The notes under the pieces are model-generated. The model saw only the letters and a list, made by a program, of their open reading frames with translations. It was not told the DNA's origin and made no database searches. A DNA stretch of 64,000 nt from positions 31,637-95,636 of the forward strand of contig JBBQPZ010000013.1 of the NCBI GenBank assembly GCA_038216655.1, given 5' to 3'. Shown here piece after piece: positions 8,080-16,850 of the stretch; position 1 is the stretch's first letter; every line of letters starts with the position of its first letter. Position numbers and translations under genes: made by a program. Source of the stretch: JAFDWR01 sp038216655. GTDB taxonomy: Bacteria > Armatimonadota > Fimbriimonadia > Fimbriimonadales > Fimbriimonadaceae.

Positions 8080-10095
8080 TCAGAGGCTCCCCTCCGGAAG
8101 CATTGCGAGAAACTCCTCTTCGGTCAACACGGCGACGCCAAGCTGCTCCGCCTTGGCGAGCTTGGTGCCAGCACCCGGGCCTGCGACCACGTAGGTCGTT
8201 GCCTTGCTCACGCTTCCCGCTGCCTTGCCACCCATGTTCTCGACCACCGCTTCCGCCGCTTCGCGCGGAAACCTCTCTAGCTTGCCCGTAAATGCGAACG
8301 TTTGGCCAGCAAAAAGATCCGAGGCGGGTCCTTCAGGCTCAACCGGCTGGAGACCCAGCGACAGAAGTTGGTCGAGCACCATCTGATTCTCGGTCTCTTC
8401 CAACCATTCCGCAACCTCGCTGGACGTCCGAGGTCCGAAATCTGACACCTCGATCAACTGGTCGTAAGTCGCCTCGCGCAGCTTGTCCAGCGAGCGAAAG
8501 TGTTTCGCCAAATCTGCCGCGCCTCGGTCGCCAACGAATCGAATCCCAAGCCCAAAAATGAGCTTGTCGAGCGATCGCGTCTTCGAGGCCTCGATCCCCT
8601 TCAACAGGTTGTCGACGCTCTGCTCACCCAATCGGTCCAACCCGGCCAACTCCTCTCTCCGCTCGTGCAACCGGAAAATCGAAGGGATATCAGACAAGAA
8701 CCCGAGCTCCAGAAACCGGTCGATCAGCTTTTCGCCAAGCCCCTCGATGTCCATCGCGGAACGAATCACAAAATGCCGAATCTTCGCCGCAACTTGGGCC
8801 GGGCATTGCTTGTTGGGACACTTGAGCGCGACCTCCCCCTCTTTCCTTACGAGCCGGGTTGCGCACTCGGGACACTCCGTCGGCTCTTCCGGAACGGGGG
8901 GATCCCCTACCCGTTTCTCAAGAACCGGCCCGACGACCTCGGGGATCACATCTCCCGCGCGCTGAACGATCACGGTGTCGCCGACCCGGACGTCCTTGCG
9001 CCGCAACTCCTGATAGTTGTGGAGCGTCGCGCGGGTGATGGTGACCCCCGAAACTTGCACCGGCTCGAGGTCAGCTACCGGCGTAATCGTCCCCGTCCTC
9101 CCCACCTGGTTGATGACGGAGTTGAGCCGGGTGAAGGTTTGTTCTGCAGGAAACTTGTAAGCGATCGCCCAGCGCGGACCGCGGGCAGTCGAGCCCAAAT
9201 CCTCTTGCAGATCCAACGACTCGACCTTGATGACCGTGCCATCGATGTTGAACGGCAGAGACGGTCGGAGGTCGTGGACCTCTTGAACCCGCTGGAGCAG
9301 CGCTTCGACGCCGCTTAGCACCCTTGTTTCGCCGTGAACGGCGAAACCGAGGTCCTTCAGACGCGCAAGAATGCCTGACTGGGTGTCCGCGATCCGCCGC
9401 CCCTGCCGCAGCTCCACTGCGCCCACGCCGTAACAGAAGAAATTCAATTTCCGCAATGCGGTAAGACGAGAGTCGAGCTGGCGCAGTCCGCCGGCGGCGG
9501 CGTTGCGCGGGTTGGCGAACAACTGCTCGCCCCGCTCTGCCTTGAGTCGGTTCAGCTCGTCGAAGTTCCGCCGCAGCATCACCACTTCTCCCCGCACCTC
9601 GATCAACCCGGGCAACGGCTCACGCAGGCGCATCGGGATGCCGCGCACGGTGCGGGCGTTCGGCGTGACTTCCTCCCCGGTCGTTCCATCGCCCCGGGTA
9701 GTCGCCCGAGTCAGGACGCCGTCCTCGTAGGTAAGTGAGATCGAAGCGCCGTCGAACTTGAGCTCGACATGGTAGGTCGGATCGCCTTCGCCGAGCCCCT
9801 TGCGGACACGATCGTCGAAGGCCCGAAGCTCCTCCTCGGAGAAGGAGTTGTCAAGCGACAGCATCGGCACGATGTGGTGATGTGGAAGGAACCCATCGAC
9901 GGGAAGACCGCCGACGCGTTGGGTCGGGCTGTCAGGAGTGGCAAGCTCGGGATGCGCCTGCTCAAGGTCCTGAAGCTCGCGAAAGAGCCGGTCGTACTCG
10001 CCGTCCCCGATCTCAGGCGAGTCGAGCACGTAATAACGGTAGGCGTGATGCTCGACCAACTGTCGTAACTCGGCAGCGCGGGCGGCAGGATCCAT
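8080..10095 (-). CDS. ligA: NAD-dependent DNA ligase
   Basis: This is a 671-residue protein, the usual length for the family. Domains in order are the Ia NAD-binding helix pair (YYVLDSPEIGDGEYD), the adenylation domain with nucleophile Lys in VELKFDGASISLTYEDG, the OB fold, a four-Cys zinc finger (CPECATRLV and CPNKQCPA), HhH motifs and a C-terminal BRCT domain (FTGKLERFPREAAEAVVENM). It seals nicks in replication and repair. The start at 10095 has TAACAT 7 nt upstream. An earlier Met at 10176 would add 27 residues with no homology. Confidence 0.96.
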   Translation of the reverse strand: MDPAARAAELRQLVEHHAYRYYVLDSPEIGDGEYDRLFRELQDLEQAHPELATPDSPTQRVGGLPVDGFLPHHHIVPMLSLDNSFSEEELRAFDDRVRKGLGEGDPTYHVELKFDGASISLTYEDGVLTRATTRGDGTTGEEVTPNARTVRGIPMRLREPLPGLIEVRGEVVMLRRNFDELNRLKAERGEQLFANPRNAAAGGLRQLDSRLTALRKLNFFCYGVGAVELRQGRRIADTQSGILARLKDLGFAVHGETRVLSGVEALLQRVQEVHDLRPSLPFNIDGTVIKVESLDLQEDLGSTARGPRWAIAYKFPAEQTFTRLNSVINQVGRTGTITPVADLEPVQVSGVTITRATLHNYQELRRKDVRVGDTVIVQRAGDVIPEVVGPVLEKRVGDPPVPEEPTECPECATRLVRKEGEVALKCPNKQCPAQVAAKIRHFVIRSAMDIEGLGEKLIDRFLELGFLSDIPSIFRLHERREELAGLDRLGEQSVDNLLKGIEASKTRSLDKLIFGLGIRFVGDRGAADLAKHFRSLDKLREATYDQLIEVSDFGPRTSSEVAEWLEETENQMVLDQLLSLGLQPVEPEGPASDLFAGQTFAFTGKLERFPREAAEAVVENMGGKAAGSVSKATTYVVAGPGAGTKLAKAEQLGVAVLTEEEFLAMLPEGSL

Positions 10096-10162
10096 CGGGA
10101 CGATGTTACCGCTGGTGGCCCGCCTGTGTCCGGGTCCACATTCCTCCGTCGGCCGGACTAGC

Positions 10163-10250
10163 CTGTCAACCTTCACTTGTTTACCCTTCTGTCCGTCATC
10201 CTGAGCGGAAGAATCGAGCCTAAGCGATGATTCTGAAGTCGAAGGATGAC
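10163..10250. repeat. One-armed copy of dispersed element (family B)
   Basis: CTGTCAACCTTCACTTGT is followed by GTCATCCTGAGCGGA and AGTCGAAGGATGAC. The same parts occur in the two-armed element at 20462-20690. A CCACTACCACTACCACT run follows at 10273. Confidence 0.6.
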
Positions 10251-10297
10251 GGTCTGGGGCAGGCTTTGGATGCCACTACCACTACCACTGGGAAAAG

Positions 10298-10801
10298 CTA
10301 CTCATCGCCCGACTCTTCCAGAATCCCTTCCGCCACGAAAATCGAAGCCCCAAAACGAACGGCGGTAGCCAAAGCGTCCGAAGGACGCGCGTCGATCTCG
10401 ATCTCTTCCTTGGCCGTCTTGAGATATATCTTCGCGTAGTAGATCCCGTTCCAGAGGTCGTCGATCACCACTCGATCCACGCTTACGTCCAGGCGCTCCA
10501 GGATGTTGCGCATCAGGTCGTGGGTCATTGGCCGGTCGGGGCGTACCCCTTCGAGCGTCGAATTGATCGCGTGCGCTTCGAATCCCCCGATCCGAATCGG
10601 TAGCACCCGCTCTCCATCGGTCAGCCGAACAAACAGCGAAGCCGACGTGGCCGTCTCCTCTTGGTAAACCCCGTCGATCTGGACTTCGACGAGCTCCCCC
10701 ATCGAGCCCGGCTGGCGCGGCAACTCGTCGTCGGTCGGAAAGAACGACGGCGGCTGGTTGAGATCCTCGGGTCCTGGCGCCTCCTCGAATTCATCGGGCA
10801 T
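10298..10801 (-). CDS. DUF151 / bifunctional nuclease family protein
   Basis: This is a 167-residue protein. An acidic N-terminal tail (residues 1-33) precedes the DUF151 domain. Family marks include LPIRIGGFEAHAI, TRPMTHDLM-like DRPMTHDLMRNIL, VVIDDLWNGIYYAKIYL and IDARPSDALATAVRFGASI. Plant and bacterial members have been reported as nucleases with RNase and DNase activity. AAAGG precedes the ATG at a normal distance. It stands alone between ligA and the GNAT/ABC-F pair. Confidence 0.88.
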   Translation of the reverse strand: MPDEFEEAPGPEDLNQPPSFFPTDDELPRQPGSMGELVEVQIDGVYQEETATSASLFVRLTDGERVLPIRIGGFEAHAINSTLEGVRPDRPMTHDLMRNILERLDVSVDRVVIDDLWNGIYYAKIYLKTAKEEIEIDARPSDALATAVRFGASIFVAEGILEESGDE

Positions 10802-10840
10802 AAAGTGACTTTACCTTTCGCCTCGCCCCATGGGCTGGGG

Positions 10841-11677
10841 TCAGCGATCAAGCATCAGACGCATTTCAAACTGGTTCAGTTCTGATCTCGAGAAACCCAA
10901 CCCCTCGAAGAATGGGGCCATCGACTCAGGGGTCACCTGTGGGATTCCCCATCTCCGGCCCGGATACCGCGCCTGGATCGTGTGGAGCAACCGCCGAGCC
11001 TTTCCCTGCTGACGTGCCTCCGGTCGGGTGTACAGACCCATCAGCCCGATAGGGCCAACCGCCGGAGGTGCGGCGAAGACCGCGATGCAGTCACCATCCA
11101 GAGTCCAAGCTCGATTCGGCAGGGCGATCGTCGTCGCTTGCTCCGGACTCTGCACCCAAGGCAGCTGAGCCTTCTCCAATTTCAAAGCGGCGACGTAGCC
11201 GCCCAACGAAACCTCGCGTAACTCGCCCGCGGCGATGGGTGGCATCGGCTCGCGGGTGTAGCCATAGAGCCGCTGGACCATTGTAAACCCCGCCGACTGA
11301 TACAGACTCAGGGCAGCAATGTTCTGCTCGAACACCTCAAGCCAAGCCTGCTCAAACGCCTCGGCCTTCGCCCGAGTAAGAAACTCGGTCAACAGCGCCC
11401 GACCCACTCCCGTACGCCGTGCCCCCGGAACGATCCCCATCCCCGCTAAGCGAATCCGCTCGTATCGGGGGGCGACCATCGCCAGGCCAACCGGCTCGGA
11501 CTCGCGAACGGCCACAAGGCTGCGGCTCAGATCGGTCCCATCGCGCCGGATGATCCGGGCCAGGAGCTCCGGACCCACTGCCACCGGAATCAGATACCCC
11601 TCGAAACCCGCCGTGAAGAGTCGGGCAAGCTCCGCAATCGAGAAATCGGTCGCCGGGGAAAACTGAAGGGACGCCAT
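10841..11677 (-). CDS. GNAT-family acetyltransferase with tandem GNAT folds
   Basis: This is a 278-residue protein. The first GNAT domain (about 1-150) has the acetyl-CoA motif GIVPGARRTGVGRALL and the EQNIAALSLYQSAGF motif B. The second half (about 175-278) repeats a weaker version, GLYTRPEARQQGKARRLL and MAPFFEGLGF. The substrate is unknown. The start lies 5 nt after the stop of the ABC-F gene with GAGG at a suitable distance, so the genes form an operon. An earlier Met lies inside the ABC-F gene. Confidence 0.8.
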   Translation of the reverse strand: MASLQFSPATDFSIAELARLFTAGFEGYLIPVAVGPELLARIIRRDGTDLSRSLVAVRESEPVGLAMVAPRYERIRLAGMGIVPGARRTGVGRALLTEFLTRAKAEAFEQAWLEVFEQNIAALSLYQSAGFTMVQRLYGYTREPMPPIAAGELREVSLGGYVAALKLEKAQLPWVQSPEQATTIALPNRAWTLDGDCIAVFAAPPAVGPIGLMGLYTRPEARQQGKARRLLHTIQARYPGRRWGIPQVTPESMAPFFEGLGFSRSELNQFEMRLMLDR

Positions 11678-11682
11678 CGTCG

Positions 11683-13584
11683 CTAGCCTCGCGCCGCGAC
11701 CAGAACTTCCAACCTCAAGGCCGTCTCTTCCCAAGCCGACATCCGACCGGCGAGAACATCTTGAAGATGAGCGTGTCGCTGCGTGAGGGCAAATACGTCC
11801 GCCGTCGGCGGCAGGTTCCCGAGTTCGTGCTCTAAATCCTTCAACGCCTTTTCATCGGCGGCAACCTGGCGCTCAAGCTGCTCGACCAGCTTCTCCAGCC
11901 GCGAGATTTCCTTGCTCATCTCCCGCGGGGAAAGCGCCGGCTCCGGTGGCTTCTGGACGACTGCCCATTTAGTCGGCCTGGCCACGGGCAGCGGCCCCTT
12001 GGCCAGCCGCGCCCGATACTCTGTGTACGAGCCGGGGTAGATCACCGGACCCGCCTTCCGCATGTCGAGGGTGTGGTCCGTCACTTCACCGAGCAGGTGG
12101 CGATCGTGACTCACCAGGATCAGCGTTCCTTTGTAGTCCTTCAGAATCTCAACCAACGCTTCCCGCGAGGCCATATCGAGGTGGTTCGTCGGCTCGTCCA
12201 AGATTAGTAAGTTCGGACGAAGGTTAGTCAGACGCGCCAAGGATAGCTTGTTCTTCTCTCCACCGGACATCGTCTTGATCGGACGGTACGCGTCATCCCC
12301 CGAGATCAGGAAGCGCCCAAGCAGATTCCGCGCCGCGGGCGGCTCCATGTCGCACTCCCAGATCATGAACTCCATTGGCGACTGCGACGGGTCGAGGTCC
12401 TCGCCGTCTTGTCGGAAATAGCCCGCCACCACGCCCGCCCCGAGCTTGGCGCGACCGGCGGTGGAATCCATCAGGCTGAGCACGATCTTCATCAAGGTCG
12501 ACTTGCCAGAACCGTTCTCGCCGACCACCCCCCATCGCTCGCCGTAGCGCGCAACCCAGTTCAAGTCGTTGAACAGCGTCTCGTCACCGAAGGCCATCGC
12601 GAGTTTCTCGCACTCGATGACGATTTCGCCGCTGCGCTGGGCCTTCTCGAACCCGCCCTTCATTCCTTTCTCGGCCTTCGGAGCCTCGACGCGACCCTCG
12701 ATCATGCGGTTCATGATCTTCTGCCTACCGCGGGCCTGGGCGGTGCGTTGCGAGTTCATGAACCGCCGGACGAACTCGTCCATCTTGGCGATCTCTCGGT
12801 CCTGCAGCTTTGCAACCTCGACCTGGCGCGCGTCTTCCTCGGCCCGCAGACGAAGGAATTGGGTGAAGTTGCCCGGATACGACTTGACCGTCCCGTCCTT
12901 CAATTCCAGAACTCGCTCGACCGTGTTCTCAAGGAATGCGCGATCGTGGCTCACGAGCAACACCGCGCCGTGATAGCCGCGAATCCAGCCCTCTAGCCAT
13001 TCTGTGGCCTGAAGGTCAAGATGGTTTGTCGGCTCGTCCAAAATCAGTAGATCTGGCTCTTCAAGCAGGAGCCGAGCGATCGCGAGGCGCGTTCGCTCGC
13101 CGCCTGATAGCTTGGCGGTCGGCTTGTCGAACTCGGTTTCCTCGAATCCCATCCGAATCAAGACCGTCCGGATATCGCGCTCTGCGGAGTAGCCCTCCGA
13201 TTCGAGGAAGTGCTCATGGAGTAAAGCGTACTCTTCGAGGTCCTCGTCGGTCGCCCCATGTTCGAGCTTGGCCTCCAGCTCCTCAAGGCGCTTGCGCATC
13301 GTGAGCTGATCGGCGAGCGCCGTCTGGGCTTCCTCCAGCACCGTCTTCCCTTCGTCAACCTGGGTCTCCTGGCGAAGATAGCCAACCTTCGCGCCTCGGG
13401 CAAGGTGAAAGGACCCCGCGTCGGGGGCGTACTGGCCGGTCAGGATTTTGAGCAGCGTCGTCTTGCCGGTACCGTTCCGGCCGACCATCGCAACCTTCTC
13501 CCGAGCGTCAAGGCGGAAGGTGACGCTCTCCAGGACGATATCGACGCCAAAGTGCTTGGCGACATTTGAGAGCGATAGGAGCAC
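11683..13584 (-). CDS. ABC-F family ATPase (ribosome-associated type)
   Basis: This is a 633-residue protein with two nucleotide-binding domains and no membrane segments. The Walker A motifs are GRNGTGKTT and GENGSGKST, the signatures are LSGGERTRLAIARLL and MSGGEKNKLSLARL, and LILDEPTNHLD occurs twice. A charged linker lies between the domains and a Leu/Glu/Lys coiled coil occupies about residues 545-595. ABC-F proteins act on the ribosome as translation factors or in antibiotic resistance; the subgroup cannot be decided here. The start is GTG at 13584, with TACACT 6 nt upstream. Confidence 0.92.
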   Translation of the reverse strand: MLLSLSNVAKHFGVDIVLESVTFRLDAREKVAMVGRNGTGKTTLLKILTGQYAPDAGSFHLARGAKVGYLRQETQVDEGKTVLEEAQTALADQLTMRKRLEELEAKLEHGATDEDLEEYALLHEHFLESEGYSAERDIRTVLIRMGFEETEFDKPTAKLSGGERTRLAIARLLLEEPDLLILDEPTNHLDLQATEWLEGWIRGYHGAVLLVSHDRAFLENTVERVLELKDGTVKSYPGNFTQFLRLRAEEDARQVEVAKLQDREIAKMDEFVRRFMNSQRTAQARGRQKIMNRMIEGRVEAPKAEKGMKGGFEKAQRSGEIVIECEKLAMAFGDETLFNDLNWVARYGERWGVVGENGSGKSTLMKIVLSLMDSTAGRAKLGAGVVAGYFRQDGEDLDPSQSPMEFMIWECDMEPPAARNLLGRFLISGDDAYRPIKTMSGGEKNKLSLARLTNLRPNLLILDEPTNHLDMASREALVEILKDYKGTLILVSHDRHLLGEVTDHTLDMRKAGPVIYPGSYTEYRARLAKGPLPVARPTKWAVVQKPPEPALSPREMSKEISRLEKLVEQLERQVAADEKALKDLEHELGNLPPTADVFALTQRHAHLQDVLAGRMSAWEETALRLEVLVAARG

Positions 13585-13705
13585 TTAGGGAGTGTACTTG
13601 GCCCGGGTCTTAGGTTCGACATCCTTGCGATGTTCGCCGCAAGGTCCCAGTCCCTCTTGTCACTTCAGCTACATTAATTACCGGCTCACTGTTGCGATTT
13701 ATGGA

Positions 13706-14554
13706 ATGACGCAGATACAGTCTCGTGCGACCTCAATGATTCTTGCCGCTATTGTAACGTCCTTCCTCGGTCTGCGGACCGTTTCCCATGCCTCCATGCA
13801 CTCATTCGCGGGGATGAGTCGTGAGCAAGTCGTGCGGGAACTTGGGCTCAGGCGCCCCAAAGCCAAGCTCAGCCCCGAGCAGATGAAGGCGGGCTATCTC
13901 GCACTCCTCAAGGGCGACCCAACCGAGAAGACGATCGCCCTCACGTTCGATGACGGCCCTCATGGTCAGGTCACGGGTCGATTACTTGACGTCCTCAAGC
14001 AGTATCACGTCCCCTGCACCTTCTTCGTCGTCGGAAAGATGGCGGCCAAGTATCCGGAGTTGATCCGCCGTGAGTCGTGGGACGGACATCTGGTCGAGAA
14101 CCACACCTTCACCCATCCCTGCCTCGAAGGGCTCACCACGAGCCAGGTGATGGACGAGTATCAGAAGTGCAACGACATCGTCAAGAAGCTCACCGGCCGA
14201 ACGCCCAAATACTGTCGCCCGCCAGGCGGCGACTTCAACGACTCCGTGCTCAAAGCGGCGACCGATCTGAACCTGATCACGACCCTCTGGACCGACGATC
14301 CCGGCGACTACCAGCGCCTACCCGTCCCGACGATCATCCAGAAGGTCCTCACCACCGCCCACCCGGGCGGAATCATCCTGCTTCACGACGGAATCCCCGA
14401 GACGATCGAGGCACTTCCCACGATCATCGACACGCTGCGGTCACGCGGTTACCGATTCGTGTCCGTCAATGAGCTAGAAATCGAATCGATCCAAGCCAAC
14501 GCCAGACGTCCAGTTGCCAAAGCCACCAGTTTTGATCCCTGGCGACGGAGATAG
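13706..14554 (+). CDS. Secreted polysaccharide deacetylase (NodB domain)
   Basis: This is a 282-residue protein. A signal peptide covers about residues 1-27. The NodB homology domain has the five family motifs: TFDDGPHG (Asp base and metal Asp), ENHTFTHP (metal His pair), RPPGGDFN, TLWTDDPGDY and GGIILLHDG. It should remove N-acetyl groups from peptidoglycan or another envelope glycan outside the cytoplasm. ATG codons at 13701 and 13706 overlap in different frames; 13706 is in frame. Upstream codons do not give a coherent N-terminus. It is divergent from the ABC-F gene. Confidence 0.9.
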   Translation: MTQIQSRATSMILAAIVTSFLGLRTVSHASMHSFAGMSREQVVRELGLRRPKAKLSPEQMKAGYLALLKGDPTEKTIALTFDDGPHGQVTGRLLDVLKQYHVPCTFFVVGKMAAKYPELIRRESWDGHLVENHTFTHPCLEGLTTSQVMDEYQKCNDIVKKLTGRTPKYCRPPGGDFNDSVLKAATDLNLITTLWTDDPGDYQRLPVPTIIQKVLTTAHPGGIILLHDGIPETIEALPTIIDTLRSRGYRFVSVNELEIESIQANARRPVAKATSFDPWRRR

Positions 14555-14595
14555 CGGGCGCGGTATTGAGGTATTGATTTGACCAAATACCTTCC

Positions 14596-15801
14596 CTACC
14601 GAATCGCCATAACGCTCGCATCGAACACCGCGTCGTAGAGCTTGATCTTGCTTAACGCTTCGTCGCTCGGCGCGCGATCCATGGCGATCTGGGCGATCGC
14701 GGACTTGGCCCCGCCCCCGAGGATGATGTTCTCCATCTCCTGCACATTCACGCCCTCGTCCTTCAAAACACCAAGCACGTGGGCGAGCACGCCAACCTTG
14801 TCGAGGTGACGCACCACAAGCAAGTGGGTCGAGACCTCCGCCTTCTTGATGTTCACCGCGTTCGGCGCGGTGCCGGTCGCCCGGTACTCCTTCACGATTC
14901 GCACTGTCTCGGCGGCGACGGCTTCCTGAGCCTGGTCCGTGCTCGCGCCGATGTGGTGGGTGCAGTAGGCGCGAGGGTTGTTCTTCAGACTGCCCGAGTA
15001 CTCGCCCTCCCCGCCGGACGGTTCGTCGTCGAAGACGTCGAGACCAGCCACGATTCCCTTCTCCGCCATCGCCTTCTCAAGCGCCGCCTGCTCCACCACC
15101 TCACCGCGGCTCGTATTGACGAACGTCGCGCCCGCCTTCATCTTGTTGAAGAAGTCCGTCGAAAGGAGCTTCTTGGTCTCCGGCGTGAGCGACACATGGA
15201 CGCTGACTACGTCGGCCATTCGCGCGACCTCTTCAAGCGAAGAGGCCCGCCCGATCCCAAGCGCGGCGGCGACGTCGGGGGTCATCCAGCGCGAGAATGC
15301 AACCACATTCATCCCGAATGCCTTTGCGCGGGTGATCATCTCCTGGCCGATGTTCCCCATGCCGATCAGGCCCAAGGTGCTGCCGTAAAGGCCCTTCGCC
15401 TTGGAGAACTCCTTTTTGTTCCACTTGCCCTGTCGGAACTGGATCACGTTATCGGGAATGTGGCGGTCGCAGGCGAGAATAAGGCCGAAGGCAAGCTCGG
15501 CGACGGCAAGGGCATTCTTGCCCGGGCAGTTGCTGACCATGATGCCGCGCTCGCTCGCGCCAGTCACATCGATCGTGTTGTAGCCCGCGCCGGCGCGGAT
15601 GATGAGCCCGAGCTTCGAGTCGTCCATCATCGGCGCGGTGACCTTGGTCGAACGCACGATCAGGACGCCCGCGCCCGTCTCGCGGATTCGGTTCCCAAGG
15701 GCCTCATCCTTGAGATCGGCCTCATAGATCACCTCGACCCCAAGAGCCATCAACCCGTCCAAACCGCTCTTTTCAAACTTATCCGCAACCAAGACCTTCA
15801 T
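14596..15801 (-). CDS. serA: D-3-phosphoglycerate dehydrogenase-type hydroxyacid dehydrogenase with ACT domain
   Basis: The enzyme probably carries out the first step of serine synthesis, oxidising 3-phosphoglycerate with NAD. The 401-residue protein has the nucleotide-binding GLIGMGNIGQ, catalytic Arg region VNTSRGEVVEQ, catalytic Glu near VFDDEP and catalytic His in THHIGAST. The C-terminal 75 residues are an ACT domain (LVVRHLDKVGVLAHVLGVL), which in SerA mediates serine feedback. There is no intervening domain, so it is the short form. TAAACT lies 8 nt before the ATG. A different 2-hydroxyacid substrate cannot be excluded. Confidence 0.85.
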   Translation of the reverse strand: MKVLVADKFEKSGLDGLMALGVEVIYEADLKDEALGNRIRETGAGVLIVRSTKVTAPMMDDSKLGLIIRAGAGYNTIDVTGASERGIMVSNCPGKNALAVAELAFGLILACDRHIPDNVIQFRQGKWNKKEFSKAKGLYGSTLGLIGMGNIGQEMITRAKAFGMNVVAFSRWMTPDVAAALGIGRASSLEEVARMADVVSVHVSLTPETKKLLSTDFFNKMKAGATFVNTSRGEVVEQAALEKAMAEKGIVAGLDVFDDEPSGGEGEYSGSLKNNPRAYCTHHIGASTDQAQEAVAAETVRIVKEYRATGTAPNAVNIKKAEVSTHLLVVRHLDKVGVLAHVLGVLKDEGVNVQEMENIILGGGAKSAIAQIAMDRAPSDEALSKIKLYDAVFDASVMAIR

Positions 15802-15827
15802 GGCAGGGGAGTTTACTCGGGCGCCCG

Positions 15828-15930
15828 GCGTCGGGCGTTAGGCGTTGGGCCGGAGCATTCAAAATTGGCGAAGCACGCCGAAAGTGGCAAATTTGTCCTA
15901 CCGAACGCCTAACGCCTAACGCCAAACGCC
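15828..15930. repeat. GGCGTTAGGCGTT inverted tandem repeats
   Basis: GGCGTCGGGCGTTAGGCGTT on the left faces AACGCCTAACGCC units on the right (15903-15930), leaving a loop of about 50 bases. The repeat lies between serA and the tRNA gene. Confidence 0.6.
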
Positions 15931-15956
15931 GCCCACAGGGTACATTTCTGGCGCTG

Positions 15957-16042
15957 GCCGGGATGGCGGAATGGTAGACGCGGTGGTCTCAAACACCATT
16001 TGGGGTGACTCAGTGCGGGTTCGACTCCCGCTCCCGGCACCA
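15957..16042 (+). tRNA. tRNA-Leu (anticodon CAA), CCA encoded
   Basis: The acceptor stem GCCGGGA pairs with TCCCGGC at 16032-16038, followed by ACCA. The D-arm GGCGGAATGGTAGACGC is of the leucine class II type. The anticodon stem GTGGT/ACCAT holds the loop CTCAAAC, giving anticodon CAA after U33. A variable arm and the T-arm GCGGGTTCGACTCCCGC follow. It decodes UUG. Confidence 0.96.
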
Positions 16043-16051
16043 GTTCAGTCC

Positions 16052-16168
16052 TTAGAGTGCATGGCCCCGGCCGTGCTTTCCATCAGGCGACGCGTCGCCG
16101 CCAATGCTGCTTGCTGGGACACCTGCCCGCAACCTCTCGGAATGCAAAGCACGGCCAGGGCCTTGCAC
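16052..16168. repeat. Inverted repeat after tRNA-Leu (family A-like edge)
   Basis: The left arm GTGCATGGCCCCGGCCGTGC plus TTT (16057-16079) pairs with AAAGCACGGCCAGGGCC plus TTGCAC (16146-16168), with two mismatches. The preceding TTAGAGTGC matches the edge of family A elements. It may also serve as a transcription stop for the tRNA. Confidence 0.6.
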
Positions 16169-16190
16169 TTGTCCAAAACAAGGTCCGGCG

Positions 16191-16808
16191 CTACCCCGAA
16201 GGACTTGGGCTCGCGTTCGGACTCGGATTCAAAGGCACCGAACCCGGAAGCTGCTCCTTCCCGCCGAACGCCTTCAGCGTCCCCTCAGCGTCGTCCATCG
16301 CCTGAGCGATCAGCGCGGCCAGCTTGGTGATCTCGTCTTCAAGGTCGGGCGTATCCCCGGTCAAACCGGCGACCATCCCCTTGACCTCCTTAAGCTCCGC
16401 GATCGTATCGTTCACGTCGTCGATCGTCTTGATCCGTTGGTCGTCGTACTTGGCGAAATCCTTCTTGACATCCGCGACACCCGGCGCATCCTCGATGTGC
16501 TCAGACAACGTCGACCCACAGCTATCGATCCGGTCCACCACGTCCGCCATCGCCTCGGCGATCGTCCCCTTGGCGTCCTTCTTGATCTGCTTGGCGAGCT
16601 TCAGGGCTTCCTGGATCGAGTCCAAGGTCGCGGAGAGCTGGAAATGCCCTGAGCTGAGCTGCTCATGCAACGCCTCGTTGGGATCGGCAGGAAGAGACGG
16701 CGTCGCAATCGCGCTCGGCCCCGGAGTCGCCGCCTCTGCAACGTCCGCCTTCTTCGACCCGCATCCCACCGCGGCAAGTGCGCAAAACGTAATGACCGCG
16801 AACCTCAC
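16191..16808 (-). CDS. Lipoprotein with coiled-coil body
   Basis: This is a 205-residue protein. The lipoprotein signal ends LAAVGCGSKK, with acceptor Cys16. A Pro/Ala/Ser linker (about 22-42) leads to a helical region (about 50-185) rich in Lys, Asp, Ile and Leu with heptad-like spacing. The C-terminus is a Pro/Ser/Asn tail. No known domain is recognised. The start is GTG at 16808. It is divergent from the ChaN-like gene, with starts 42 nt apart. Confidence 0.65.
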   Translation of the reverse strand: MRFAVITFCALAAVGCGSKKADVAEAATPGPSAIATPSLPADPNEALHEQLSSGHFQLSATLDSIQEALKLAKQIKKDAKGTIAEAMADVVDRIDSCGSTLSEHIEDAPGVADVKKDFAKYDDQRIKTIDDVNDTIAELKEVKGMVAGLTGDTPDLEDEITKLAALIAQAMDDAEGTLKAFGGKEQLPGSVPLNPSPNASPSPSG

Positions 16809-16850
16809 GTCGTCAGCCTACCCCTCGCCCCCACGGCGTACAATCCTTGC

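Noticed and set aside
7133..8194. 353-codon plus-strand frame opposite the glycosylase gene
   Set aside because: No domains; Arg/Pro-rich shadow. The minus frame has all HhH-GPD residues.
14779..15912. 377-codon plus-strand frame opposite serA
   Set aside because: Shadow of serA; His/Arg/Asp-rich without family motifs.
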